NCBI GenBank assembly: GCA_052034135.1
Contig: JBPOJC010000097.1
Coordinates: forward strand, 1-20,527
Source of the DNA: JAGPKI01 sp052034135
Lineage (GTDB): Bacteria > Caldisericota > Caldisericia > UBA6126 > JAGPKI01
Direction of reading: 5' to 3'
DNA length: 20,527 bases
Shown: piece by piece, positions 1 through 7,570 of the stretch
How positions within the stretch are numbered: position 1 is the stretch's first letter
How the letters are laid out: the number at the start of each line of letters is the position of its first letter
Position numbers and translations under genes: made by a program
Notes under the pieces: model-generated
Told to the model about the DNA's origin: nothing
Seen by the model: the letters and a program-made list of their open reading frames with translations, nothing else
The model's database searches: none

Positions 1-156
1 AATATTAGATGAAGAGAATAAAAGGAATAATAATAAAGAAGGATTACGATGTACTGCCAGTTGTTAGTAAGTGAAAATATTTTCTTAAAATATGTATTTG
101 AATATTTAGAAATTGAACTTGAAAAAATAATTAAAATTGGTATTGACAACACAGTA
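1..156 (+). other. Left edge: possible tail of an upstream gene, no firm gene
   Basis: The second frame is open from the window edge to a TAG at 65-67 and could be the lysine- and asparagine-rich end of a gene that starts outside the window. A different frame opens with ATG at 49, after an AAGAAGG-like site, and runs to 264. Everything after about residue 36 of that frame is translated hairpin repeat (HSRESGNPG and similar), so at most its first 35 or so residues could be native. Neither reading resembles a family I recognise. Confidence 0.2.
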
Positions 157-445
157 CATTCCCGCGAAAGCGGGAATCCAGGGGAAAAAAAGAATATAGA
201 TTCCCGATTAAAGATTTCGGGAATGACAGTTTCTAATCTGGATCCCCAATCAAGTTGGGGATGACAAGTTACATGGATCCCCGATAAATACATTCGGGGA
301 TGACAGTTGTGTGAAATTCGAGGATGACAAAAGACAAACGAGGAGATTCCTCAATACGTGTGCGAAAACACCGCACTTCGGAAAGACGGAGTGGGTGTCT
401 TCCTGGGGGAGCGTATCTTGTATTTCGCTTTGTAAGGAACTCCTC
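157..445. repeat. Hairpin repeat tract 1
   Basis: Consecutive palindromic modules. They include CATTCCCGC-GAAA-GCGGGAATCC (about 159-180), a TTCCCGA...TCGGGAA form at about 200-226, ATCCCCAA-TCAA-GTTGGGGAT at about 241-263, and TCCCCGA...TCGGGGA at about 277-302. These are followed by a GAGATTCCTC...GTGCGAAAACACCGCAC module and a CCTG...AAGGAACTCC module. The same modules recur in every other tract. No gene is supported inside. Confidence 0.9.
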
Positions 446-556
446 TTTTTATGATTAATATTGTTAAATTTATCTTGAGATAGTAAAATTAGTTATAAAA
501 ATAAAATAAGTAAACTTATAAGTCAAAGTATAAAAAATTTGCTATAAAGGTAAGGT

Positions 557-739
557 GATAAAACGAAAAACAAGAAGTCGCAAGATATTTTAAAAGCAAC
601 TGGAAGAAAAAAATCTGTTTATAGATTGATAAAAAAAGTCGAAAAAAATATAAATAGTCCAATTACATTAAAAATCCCAAAAGAATTAGAAAAAAATGTA
701 TTGACAGCTAATGATTTAAAATCAATATTTACTATTTAA
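557..739 (+). pseudogene. Possible decayed small ORF before wbpI
   Basis: A frame free of stops from 554 to the TAA at 737-739 encodes about 60 residues rich in Lys, Ile and Asn. It has no ATG, GTG or TTG near its beginning. A GTG at 555-557 lies in a neighbouring frame and would join it if the A-run at 566-570 were one base longer, so a homopolymer frameshift or assembly error is possible. I do not recognise the product. It may equally be a chance open frame in AT-rich DNA. The rest of 446-838 shows no other feature I can support. Confidence 0.25.
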
Positions 740-838
740 TAAATGAAAAAGTTATATATCAAAATCCTTGAAAAATATTTACCTCTATATTTTGGATAAT
801 AATTTATTAGAAAGGAATAATTAACCAAATAAGAATAA

Positions 839-1936
839 ATGAAAATTATGTCACTTGTTGGGGCAAGACCACAATTTATTAAACTTGCAGTTATTTGTAG
901 GGCTTTACGGGAATACGATAAAGTACAGCATACAATTGTTCATTCAGGGCAGCATTATGACGTGAATATGTCTGATGTTTTCTTTAATACATTAGAAATA
1001 CCTGAACCCTTATACAATTTAGAGGTAGGGTCAGACACACATGCAAAGCAGACTGCTAAAACGATGGAAAGATTTGAAGATGTCGTAATGAAAGAGAATC
1101 CTAATGCAATTATTGTTTATGGTGACACAAATACAACTATAGCAGGGGCACTTGTGGGTGCAAAAATAAAAATCCCTGTTGCACATATTGAGGCTGGCTT
1201 ACGGCAAGAACCAAAAGATATGCCCGAAGAGATAAATAGAGTAGTAACTGACCATTTATCTAACTTTCTTTTTGCTCCATCTATGCTTGCAGCTAGTAAT
1301 TTAAAGAATGAAGGCATAAAGAGTGGTGTATATTTCTCTGGTGATGTGATGTATGATTTATTTCTTTTAGCAAAAGAGAGAGTTATAAACGATTGTCATG
1401 ATGATAGCAGAACATTAAATATTGATTCTAATAAATTTGCCCTGCTTACATTACATAGGGATTTTAATACTGATATACAGGATAGACTTATTTCTATATT
1501 AGAAAGTGTCTCAGAGATTTCTAAAGAGATTAGAATTATATTCCCTATTCACCCTCGGACAAGGAAATGCATCAATAATTTTAAGCTGGATCATTTATTA
1601 GATTCAATTCATTGCATTGAGCCTGTTGACTATTTAACAACAGTTAAACTTTTAAATAAATGTGAGTTTGTAATTACAGATAGTGGTGGATTACAAAAAG
1701 AAGCATATTTCGCAGGGAAGAGAGCAATAGTTCTTATGCTAGATACATGTTGGAGAGAGCTTACGAACTGTGGCTGGAATATTCTTGCCGATGCAGATAA
1801 TAGAAGAATAATTAATGGCTTTAAGCAAATTAAGGAAGAAACTATTATTCCGCCAGTTGGCTTATATGGAGATGGGTTTGCAGGGAAGAAAATTGTTGAT
1901 ATATTAATTCATGAAATTGAAGAAAGGGGTATATAG
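839..1936 (+). CDS. wbpI: UDP-GlcNAc3NAcA 2-epimerase (WbpI type)
   Basis: Non-hydrolysing UDP-sugar 2-epimerase of the WecB/WbpI superfamily. By family knowledge WbpI inverts C2 of UDP-2,3-diacetamido-2,3-dideoxy-glucuronate to give the mannuronate form, the last step of UDP-ManNAc3NAcA synthesis in the cytoplasm. Length is 365 residues, normal for the family. Visible motifs are GARPQFIK at 8-15 (WecB proper usually reads GTRPEAIK, so this favours WbpI), GDTNTT at 95-100, HIEAGLR at 116-122, PEEINR at 129-134 and a late DSGGLQKEA that binds the nucleotide. The start is fixed by an in-frame TAA at 836-838, although the ribosome site in front is weak. It ends in TAG one base before the wbpE ATG, so the two are almost certainly cotranscribed. 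Plain WecB is the alternative; the neighbours argue for WbpI. Confidence 0.9.
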   Translation: MKIMSLVGARPQFIKLAVICRALREYDKVQHTIVHSGQHYDVNMSDVFFNTLEIPEPLYNLEVGSDTHAKQTAKTMERFEDVVMKENPNAIIVYGDTNTTIAGALVGAKIKIPVAHIEAGLRQEPKDMPEEINRVVTDHLSNFLFAPSMLAASNLKNEGIKSGVYFSGDVMYDLFLLAKERVINDCHDDSRTLNIDSNKFALLTLHRDFNTDIQDRLISILESVSEISKEIRIIFPIHPRTRKCINNFKLDHLLDSIHCIEPVDYLTTVKLLNKCEFVITDSGGLQKEAYFAGKRAIVLMLDTCWRELTNCGWNILADADNRRIINGFKQIKEETIIPPVGLYGDGFAGKKIVDILIHEIEERGI

Positions 1937-1937
1937 T

Positions 1938-3299
1938 ATGAAGGTTCCACAATTTGATTTAACAAGGCAGTATAATGAAATAAAGGATGAGGTAAGTTCT
2001 CAAATTGATAAGGTGTTGAGCTCTGGGAGAGTGATCCTTGGGGAGAATGTAGCAGAGCTTGAGAAAGAGGTTGCAAACTATGTAGGGACAAAGTATGCAG
2101 TTGGTGTGGCAAGTGGTAGTGATGCACTACTAATAGGATTGCGAGCATTAGGAGTGGAGCCAGAGTGGATAAAAATGAATACTGGATTCCCGATAAAAGA
2201 TTTCGGGAATGACAGTTGTGCGGATTTCGAGGATGACAATTGTGTGGAGTTCGGGAACTCCAACCTATCCCGTCATCCTGAGGAACATCTTCCCAGCGAC
2301 GAAGGGTCTCACACGCACAGTCATCCTGAGGGAGAGTCTTTTGCGACCGAGGGATCTCAGTCTTTTGTCATCACCACCCCTTATACATTCTTTGCCACTG
2401 CAAGCTGCATAGTTAGGAATGGAGCTACTCCAGTATTCATTGATGTAGATCCCTATTCTTATAATATTGATCTTATAAAGACTGAAGAGTGGCTAGATAA
2501 GAATAGTAAGGCACCTCACCCTCATACAGTAAAAGCAATTATTCCTGTGCACCTCTTTGGTAGAAGCATGGATTTAGAGAAATTAAATGAGCTTTCAGAG
2601 AAGTATAATATTAAAGTATTAGAAGATTGTGCTCAATCAATTGGCTCTGAATGTATGGTTAACGGTAGTGTAATGAAAACTGGAGCAGCTGGATTAGCTG
2701 GAATATTCTCCTTCTTCCCCACCAAGAACTTAGGTGCTTACGGTGATGGGGGGATGATAGTTACTAACGATGAGTCTCTTTATACAAGGTGTAAGAATTT
2801 GCGAGTTCATGGAGCAGGAAAGAAATATTATCATGAAGAAGTGGGGTATAACTCCCGCCTTGATGAGATTCAGGCTGCAATACTTAGAGTAAAGATAAAA
2901 TATCTCGATAAGTGGACTAATAGAAGGGTAGATTTGGCAAAAGTTTATGATAAATTATTTACCGATAATGGTTTGAGTGAATTTATTATCTGGTCCAAAG
3001 TCCCTTCAGATGGTTTAAGGGAGCACATTTACCATCAGTATGTTATAGAGCTAAAAGATGAGAGCAAAAGAGACCAATTAATTAAATATTTAAATGAAGC
3101 AGGTATCGGGACATCTATCTATTATCCTGTACCACTGCATCTTCAAAAGTGCTTTTCTTATCTTGGCTACGACGAGGGCGATATGCCAGTATCAGAGCAC
3201 CTCGCAAAATCTACTGTTGCCATTCCAATGTTTCCAGAACTTGAAGAATCTGAAGTAGAGTATGTTGTAAGCAAAATAAAGGAATTCTTTAAAAAGTAA
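1938..3299 (+). CDS. wbpE: PLP sugar aminotransferase WbpE with repeat insertion
   Basis: DegT/DnrJ/EryC1/StrS-family aminotransferase. In the WbpE role it transfers an amino group from glutamate to the 3-keto sugar made by WbpB. The start at 1938 follows AAAGGGG one base after the wbpI stop; an upstream in-frame ATG at 1911 lies inside wbpI and is less likely. The fold motifs are intact: VGVASGSDALLIGLRALG near the N-terminus, VLEDCAQSIG, and FPTKNLGAYGDGG, whose Lys263 should form the PLP Schiff base. The protein is 453 residues, against roughly 385 expected. The excess is one block at residues 77-143, between ALGVEPE and VITTPYTFFATA, which is translated hairpin repeat (see 2166-2366). Removing 67 residues puts the lysine near position 196, as expected. 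Whether the enlarged enzyme works cannot be told from sequence. Confidence 0.92.
   Translation: MKVPQFDLTRQYNEIKDEVSSQIDKVLSSGRVILGENVAELEKEVANYVGTKYAVGVASGSDALLIGLRALGVEPEWIKMNTGFPIKDFGNDSCADFEDDNCVEFGNSNLSRHPEEHLPSDEGSHTHSHPEGESFATEGSQSFVITTPYTFFATASCIVRNGATPVFIDVDPYSYNIDLIKTEEWLDKNSKAPHPHTVKAIIPVHLFGRSMDLEKLNELSEKYNIKVLEDCAQSIGSECMVNGSVMKTGAAGLAGIFSFFPTKNLGAYGDGGMIVTNDESLYTRCKNLRVHGAGKKYYHEEVGYNSRLDEIQAAILRVKIKYLDKWTNRRVDLAKVYDKLFTDNGLSEFIIWSKVPSDGLREHIYHQYVIELKDESKRDQLIKYLNEAGIGTSIYYPVPLHLQKCFSYLGYDEGDMPVSEHLAKSTVAIPMFPELEESEVEYVVSKIKEFFKK
2166..2366. repeat. Repeat array inserted in frame in wbpE
   Basis: The 201 bases equal exactly 67 codons without a stop. They contain a TTCCCGA...TCGGGAA hairpin (about 2187-2210), GTTGTG-linked GATGACA modules, a CGTCATCCTGAGGAACATCTTCC...GACGAAGGGTCTC module and a CATCCTGAGGGAG...GACCGAGGGATCTC module. 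All have near copies in the intergenic tracts. The 5' edge (AAAATGAATACTGGATTCC) resembles the AAAAGAAATACTGGATCCCC seen at about 7947 and 14484, so a pre-assembled array appears to have been copied in. It replaces the short residues that usually precede VITTP in this family. Confidence 0.9.
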
Positions 3300-3324
3300 G
3301 GAAATAAACTTTAAACATGAAAAC

Positions 3325-3525
3325 TTATTTAATAATAGCAGGTACTGTTAATTGATACGCTTCGTCAACAATTTGTTATAATTTTACAGCTTCTTGATAT
3401 GATAAATTATGATTTTTCATATCTAAAAGAGAGCGATATAGAGATTGAGAAATCCTTTCAATGAGAGCAATATTCAACTGCTCTCCATTAGTATTTCTTG
3501 TTAAATTAGATATGCTTGAAAAGGC
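3325..3525 (-). pseudogene. Antisense coding remnant between wbpE and wbpD
   Basis: On the minus strand a frame reads as plausible protein from 3525 down to a TAA at 3325-3327, with one internal TAA at 3376-3378. The reading runs ISNLTRNTNGEQLNIALIER, then SLYRSLLDMKNHN and YQEAVKL, stop, QIVDEAYQLTVPAIIK. Its amphipathic composition looks like the C-terminal end of a real enzyme rather than noise. I could not name the family; a sugar-locus enzyme is a guess from context. It has no start codon and a premature stop, so it is treated as a gene relic inside the wbp operon gap. Confidence 0.45.
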
Positions 3526-3550
3526 TTAGCAAATATTCGAGGAGTGAATA

Positions 3551-4312
3551 ATGCAAAATATTAGTAAAAGTGCTATTGTTGGGTTGAATGTTAAAATAGG
3601 TGAGAATGTTGTAATTGAGGATAATGTAAGAATAGGTGAAGATTGTGAGATAGGACATAATGTGGTTATTAAAGCTGATACAGTATTAGGCAATGGCTGT
3701 AAAGTGGGTGATAATACAGTTTTAGGAAAGCTCCCCTCTAAAGCCCGGTTAAGTGCAACAACAGATATAAAGGAGTTAGCACCTCTTGAGATAGGTAACT
3801 ATGTCACTATTGGTGCTTGCTCGATTATCTATAGAGGTGCAAAAATAGCTGATGAAGTATTTATTGCCGATTTAGTTTCCATTAGAGAAGATGTGGAAAT
3901 TGGTAAAAGAACCATAATAGGTAGAGGAGTAGCAGTAGAAAATAAAGTAAAAATAGGTAAATATGTAAAGATTGAGACGGAGGCATATATCACAGCAATA
4001 AGCATAATAGAGGATTATTGTTTTATTGCTCCTGAGGTATCATTCTCAAATGATAATTATCTCGGTAGGACAGAGGAGAGGTTTAAACATTTTAAAGGTC
4101 CCACGATAAAGAAGGGGGCAAGAATAGGAGTGAATGCTACACTTTTACCAGGAGTCATAATTGGAGAGGATGCACTTGTGGCAGCTGGAGCTACAGTGAC
4201 AAAGGATGTTCCTCCAAGAGTAATTGTAGCAGGGGTGCCTGCAAAATACTTTAGGGATGTGCCGGAGGAGGAGCTCCTAATAAACCAGAGTTATTATAAA
4301 GAAAATGAATAA
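3551..4312 (+). CDS. wbpD: UDP-sugar N-acetyltransferase (WbpD/WlbB type)
   Basis: Left-handed beta-helix acyltransferase. In the pathway it acetylates the new 3-amino group of UDP-GlcNAc(3NH2)A using acetyl-CoA. The 253 residues are dense in [LIV]Gxxxx hexapeptide repeats from residue 7 to about 155. A conserved C-terminal segment follows: VSFSND at 163-168, PTIKKGARIGVNATLLPGV at 184-202 and VAGVPAK at 226-232. This is the signature of the WlbB/WxcM-N-like branch. It is longer than the P. aeruginosa WbpD (about 190 residues), with extra N-terminal repeat coils. GAGGAG at 3539-3544 lies seven bases before the ATG. An orphan hicB gene follows 25 bases downstream. Another sugar O- or N-acetyltransferase is possible, but the neighbours make WbpD the best call. 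Confidence 0.85.
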   Translation: MQNISKSAIVGLNVKIGENVVIEDNVRIGEDCEIGHNVVIKADTVLGNGCKVGDNTVLGKLPSKARLSATTDIKELAPLEIGNYVTIGACSIIYRGAKIADEVFIADLVSIREDVEIGKRTIIGRGVAVENKVKIGKYVKIETEAYITAISIIEDYCFIAPEVSFSNDNYLGRTEERFKHFKGPTIKKGARIGVNATLLPGVIIGEDALVAAGATVTKDVPPRVIVAGVPAKYFRDVPEEELLINQSYYKENE

Positions 4313-4337
4313 GGGTAAAGGGCTTGGAGGTAAAATT

Positions 4338-4625
4338 ATGGATGATAAGACATCATTTGTATTTAGCTGTGTATTAATTAAAGAAGATGAAGGATATAGT
4401 GCTCTATGTTTAGAGCTTGATGTAGCTTCACAGGGCGAAACAATAGAAGAAGCCAAAAAGAATATAATAGAGGCTATGACATTATATTTAGAAACTGCCA
4501 TGGAAAGCAATTTACCAATAATAAGACCTATTCCATATGACGATAATCCTTATGTGATGCAACCAGAAAAAGTTATTGAAACATTTAAAGTAAATGTTGA
4601 CCTTGAAATAAATGCATATGTCTAA
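4338..4625 (+). CDS. HicB-like antitoxin, orphan
   Basis: Small protein of 95 residues matching the HicB-like (UPF0150) antitoxin fold: a beta strand of hydrophobics, then EGYSALCLELDVASQGETIE and an EAKKNIIEAMTLYLE helix. In HicAB systems HicB neutralises the HicA mRNA interferase, a double-stranded-RNA-binding-like toxin, and may repress the operon. The start at 4338 has GGAGGT at 4325-4330; an earlier in-frame ATG at 4305 overlaps wbpD and has no comparable site. No hicA-like ORF of about 60 residues is present on either side. It lies in the same direction between wbpD and wbpA, 29 bases before wbpA, so it should be cotranscribed with sugar genes. It could be a solitary HicB-domain regulator or a leftover antitoxin. 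Confidence 0.8.
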   Translation: MDDKTSFVFSCVLIKEDEGYSALCLELDVASQGETIEEAKKNIIEAMTLYLETAMESNLPIIRPIPYDDNPYVMQPEKVIETFKVNVDLEINAYV

Positions 4626-4654
4626 TTTTAAGTGAAATTTGAAAGGAACGAAAA

Positions 4655-6319
4655 ATGAACTTATTAGAGAAAATTGAGAGTAGAAGTGCGAAAGTATGTG
4701 TAATAGGCTTAGGGTATGTGGGGTTACCGCTGGCAGTGGAGAAGGCAAAAGCGGGGTATAGTGTAATTGGTGTAGATATCCAGAAGGAGAAGGTAGATTT
4801 AGTAAACAGCGGACATAATTATATAGGCGATGTATTAGAGGATGATTTAAAGCACTTGGTAGAGAGTGGGAAATTAAAAGCAACAACTGACTTTGATATC
4901 ATAAAGGATTGCGATGTTGCTACAATATGCGTGCCTACCCCATTAGATAAGTTTAAGCAGCCTGATGTAAGCTATATTGTCGCCACTTCAAAGGAGGTAG
5001 CAAAGAGGCTCCATAAAGAAATGCTAATAGTCCTTGAGAGCACCACCTACCCTGGTACCACTGAGGAGATTGTATTGCCAATACTCTTAGGCTCTGGCTT
5101 AAAAGTAGGGACTGACTTTTACCTCGCATTCTCTCCGGAGCGGGTAGACCCAGGAAATAAATTATATAAAACAAAGAATACTCCCAAAGTAGTAGGCGGG
5201 GTGACCCCTGCCTGCACAGAGCATGCAGTAGCTCTGTATGAAAATGTGTTAGAGGCACCAGTATTCGCTGCATCTTCCCCGGGAGTGGCTGAGATGGAGA
5301 AAATATTAGAGAATACCTTTAGGATAGTAAATATTGCCCTGATTAATGAGATGGCAATACTATGTGACAAGATGCATATTGATATCTGGGAAGTAATAGA
5401 GGCAGCCAAGACTAAGCCATATGGCTTTATGCCGTTTTACCCTGGAGCAGGAGTGGGAGGACATTGTATACCAATAGATCCGTTTTACCTTACATATAAG
5501 GCAAGGGAATATGATTATCACACCCGCTTGATTGAACTTGCAGGAGAGATAAATGATTCAATGGCAGAGTTTGTGGTGTTGAATAAGCTAATGAAGGCTT
5601 TGAATAAATATGGCAAGCCCCTTAAAGGCTCTAAGGTGCTTTTACTGGGAGTCACATATAAGGCAGATATTGATGATATGAGGGAGTCCCCAGCATTAAA
5701 GGTGCTCGAGGAATTACTGAAGTATGAGGTGGATGTTTCTTACTCAGACCCATATGTGCCCGAGGTAAGGGTAAAAAGAGGAGATTCTTCAGGACATGTG
5801 CAAAAAGACGCATTTCAGAATGACAAAGAGAGTCATTCCCGCGATTCTTCTTGTAATTCCCGCGATACTTCTGTCATTCCAAGCGATACTTCTTGTAATT
5901 CTCCCGATTCTTCTTGTCATTCCCGTGAAAGCGGGAATCCAGACACACTGTGTCATTCTCATGAAAATGGGAATATAGAAAGTAAAAAAGATTCTGGATC
6001 CCCGATAAATACATTCGAGGATGACAAGTTGCCTTCTGGATTCCCGATAAAAGATTTCGGGAATGACAGTTGTGTGGAGTGCGGCAATACACAGCTTCAC
6101 GATGACATCGGTGGTTCAGTGAGTAACGAAAAGGTCTTTACCAGTCAGCCACTGTCCCAGGAGCTCCTTAATTCCCTTGATGCAGTCATTATCCTTGCTC
6201 CACACTCATCATTCGATTATGAAATGCTTGTTAACAATGCTAAACTTATAATTGACACAAAGAATGCTTTATCCAAATACAAGTTTAGTAATATAAGTGC
6301 AGAAATTATAAAATTATAA
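4655..6319 (+). CDS. wbpA: UDP-GlcNAc 6-dehydrogenase WbpA with repeat insertion
   Basis: UDP-glucose/GDP-mannose dehydrogenase family. In the WbpA role it oxidises UDP-GlcNAc to UDP-GlcNAcA with two NAD+, the first step of the pathway. Visible features: Rossmann motif GLGYVG at 18-23, VPTPL at 93-97, E128 in the LEST motif, FSPERVDPG at 159-167, GAGVGGHCIPIDPFYL with catalytic Cys271, and GVTYKADIDDMRESPALKV opening the C-terminal domain. The gene encodes 554 residues, against about 440 in the family. Residues from about 375 to 484, between DPYVPEV and the closing LDAVIILAPHSSFDYEML segment, are translated hairpin repeat (see 5776-6107). Motifs on both sides are intact. GAAAGGAACG precedes the ATG. 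Its stop overlaps the convergent wbpB stop by six bases. TviB or WecC are alternatives; context favours WbpA. Confidence 0.92.
   Translation: MNLLEKIESRSAKVCVIGLGYVGLPLAVEKAKAGYSVIGVDIQKEKVDLVNSGHNYIGDVLEDDLKHLVESGKLKATTDFDIIKDCDVATICVPTPLDKFKQPDVSYIVATSKEVAKRLHKEMLIVLESTTYPGTTEEIVLPILLGSGLKVGTDFYLAFSPERVDPGNKLYKTKNTPKVVGGVTPACTEHAVALYENVLEAPVFAASSPGVAEMEKILENTFRIVNIALINEMAILCDKMHIDIWEVIEAAKTKPYGFMPFYPGAGVGGHCIPIDPFYLTYKAREYDYHTRLIELAGEINDSMAEFVVLNKLMKALNKYGKPLKGSKVLLLGVTYKADIDDMRESPALKVLEELLKYEVDVSYSDPYVPEVRVKRGDSSGHVQKDAFQNDKESHSRDSSCNSRDTSVIPSDTSCNSPDSSCHSRESGNPDTLCHSHENGNIESKKDSGSPINTFEDDKLPSGFPIKDFGNDSCVECGNTQLHDDIGGSVSNEKVFTSQPLSQELLNSLDAVIILAPHSSFDYEMLVNNAKLIIDTKNALSKYKFSNISAEIIKL
5776..6107. 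repeat. Repeat array inserted in frame in wbpA
   Basis: About 110 stop-free codons made only of repeat modules. In order: a GAGGAGATTCTTC...AGAATGAC module, four 21-base tandem units (5834-5917), CATTCCCGTGAAAGCGGGAATCC, a CATTCTCATGAAAATGGGAAT module, TCCCCGATAAATACATTCGAGGA, TTCCCGATAAAAGATTTCGGGAA and a degenerate GTTGTGTGG...GATGACA end. The order GAGGAGATTC module, CATTCCCGCGATTCTTCTTGT, CATTCCCGCGAAAGC, CATTCTCATGAAAATGG, TCCCCGATAAATACATTCG also occurs at about 8190-8360, so the block is a copied array. The exact ends are uncertain by a few bases. Confidence 0.92.
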
Positions 6320-7288
6320 GGAATTAGCTTCTAAGGATTTTTCTAATTTATCTAATACTTTGAGGACTTTTAATCCCTCAGTGCAGTCTGTTTTTGGCTT
6401 TTCTCTTGTTTTGATACAGTTTAAGAAGTGAGTGAGCTCAAGCTTTAGTGGCTCTCCTGCATAAGTCTGTATAACCTTATAATCACTTTTGCAAGCAGTT
6501 GGAACACCATTCTCAATTTCTACTTTATGGGGATAGAGAAATAGTTTCTCCTTGGTTAAGTCATCAAATACTGCCATAGCCTTATCCCCCACTACTATCA
6601 ATTTTTGCTCTTTATAAGGGTGTAGCCAGCTAACAAAAATGTGTCCCTTTATGCCATTTGCAAATTTCATTACTGATAGAGTGGTATCATAAATACTCTT
6701 GGTCACGTATGATCCTCCAAAGGCATAAACATATTCTGGCTCCTCATTAAGGAGCATTAGTATTACAGAGATATCATGAGGGGCAAAGCTCCAGAGGACA
6801 TTCTCCTCCCTTCGGATTTTCCCGATATTTAGTCTATTTGAGTAGATATAGCGAATATTCCCTATTTCTCCAATATCTATTACTTCTTTGAGTTTATTAA
6901 CTGCTGGATGGTATTGTAGTAAGTGCCCTACCATAAGTATTTTATTATATTTATGTGTTAGCTCCACTAAATCCTCTCCATCTTTAACGCTTAGGGCTAA
7001 AGGCTTCTCAATAAATACATCTTTTCCAGCGAGTATTGCTCTCTTTGCAAATTCATAGTGAGTTACAGCGGGAGTAGCGATGGCTACAGCTTTGATCTCA
7101 GGGTTACTTAAAACTTCGTTAAAATCTAATGTATATTTAAGGTCTGGGTAATTGTTCTTTGCCTCTTCGATAATTTGCTGATTTGTGTCGCACACTGTGT
7201 GCACGGCACCAAGCTCATAGAGAACTCTTAGAATATTCTTCCCCCAGTATCCAGCACCAATGAAAGCAATAAATTTACTATTTTCCAT
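6314..7288 (-). CDS. wbpB: UDP-GlcNAcA 3-dehydrogenase WbpB (Gfo/Idh/MocA)
   Basis: NAD-dependent oxidoreductase of the Gfo/Idh/MocA family. In the WbpB/WlbA role it oxidises C3 of UDP-GlcNAcA to the 3-keto sugar used by WbpE. The 324 residues begin with the nucleotide-binding motif GAGYWGKN at 11-18. VFIEKPLAL carries the family EKP at 94-96, and LWSFAPHDIS places the conserved His171-Asp172 pair expected near the sugar. Length fits WbpB. It is the only pathway gene on this strand and runs tail to tail into wbpA with a six-base stop overlap. It has its own good promoter (7330-7358) and GAAAGGA before the ATG, so it is transcribed apart from wbpI-E-D-A. No repeat insertion is seen in it. Confidence 0.9.
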   Translation of the reverse strand: MENSKFIAFIGAGYWGKNILRVLYELGAVHTVCDTNQQIIEEAKNNYPDLKYTLDFNEVLSNPEIKAVAIATPAVTHYEFAKRAILAGKDVFIEKPLALSVKDGEDLVELTHKYNKILMVGHLLQYHPAVNKLKEVIDIGEIGNIRYIYSNRLNIGKIRREENVLWSFAPHDISVILMLLNEEPEYVYAFGGSYVTKSIYDTTLSVMKFANGIKGHIFVSWLHPYKEQKLIVVGDKAMAVFDDLTKEKLFLYPHKVEIENGVPTACKSDYKVIQTYAGEPLKLELTHFLNCIKTREKPKTDCTEGLKVLKVLDKLEKSLEANSL

Positions 7289-7329
7289 ATTTTCTGTCCT
7301 TTCAAATTAAAAAAATTTCTTTCAATAAA

Positions 7330-7358
7330 ATATTAGTTTTCTTTTTGGGCATAATCAA
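7330..7358 (-). promoter_or_regulatory. Sigma70-type promoter of wbpB
   Basis: On the minus strand TTGATT (7353-7358), a 17-base spacer and TAATAT (7330-7335) lie about 42 bases before the wbpB start. This is near consensus in spacing and sequence. No operator-like palindrome was noticed. Confidence 0.7.
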
Positions 7359-7570
7359 ATTTAAAAATAGTTTTTGCAAGAAAAAAAGTAAGATAGTAAA
7401 AAGAAACAGACAGGTTTGTCTATTCTACACCTAAAAGACAGATAAGGAGATTCCTCGCTAAAGCTCGGAATGACTCCTCTCCCGTCTTCCTGAGGGAGCG
7501 TAAGCGACCGAAGGAACTCCTTCTCTCAGTAATGCAAAAAAGGAGATTCCTCAGAGCTTGTGCAAAATAC

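Noticed and set aside
49..264. 71-codon ORF ending in HSRESGNPGEKK
   Set aside because: The second half is the translation of the CCCGCGAAAGCGGG hairpin and neighbouring modules. The short native part alone is not convincing.
4305..4625. Longer HicB start at 4305
   Set aside because: Overlaps the end of wbpD and lacks a ribosome site, while ATG 4338 has GGAGGT at the right distance.
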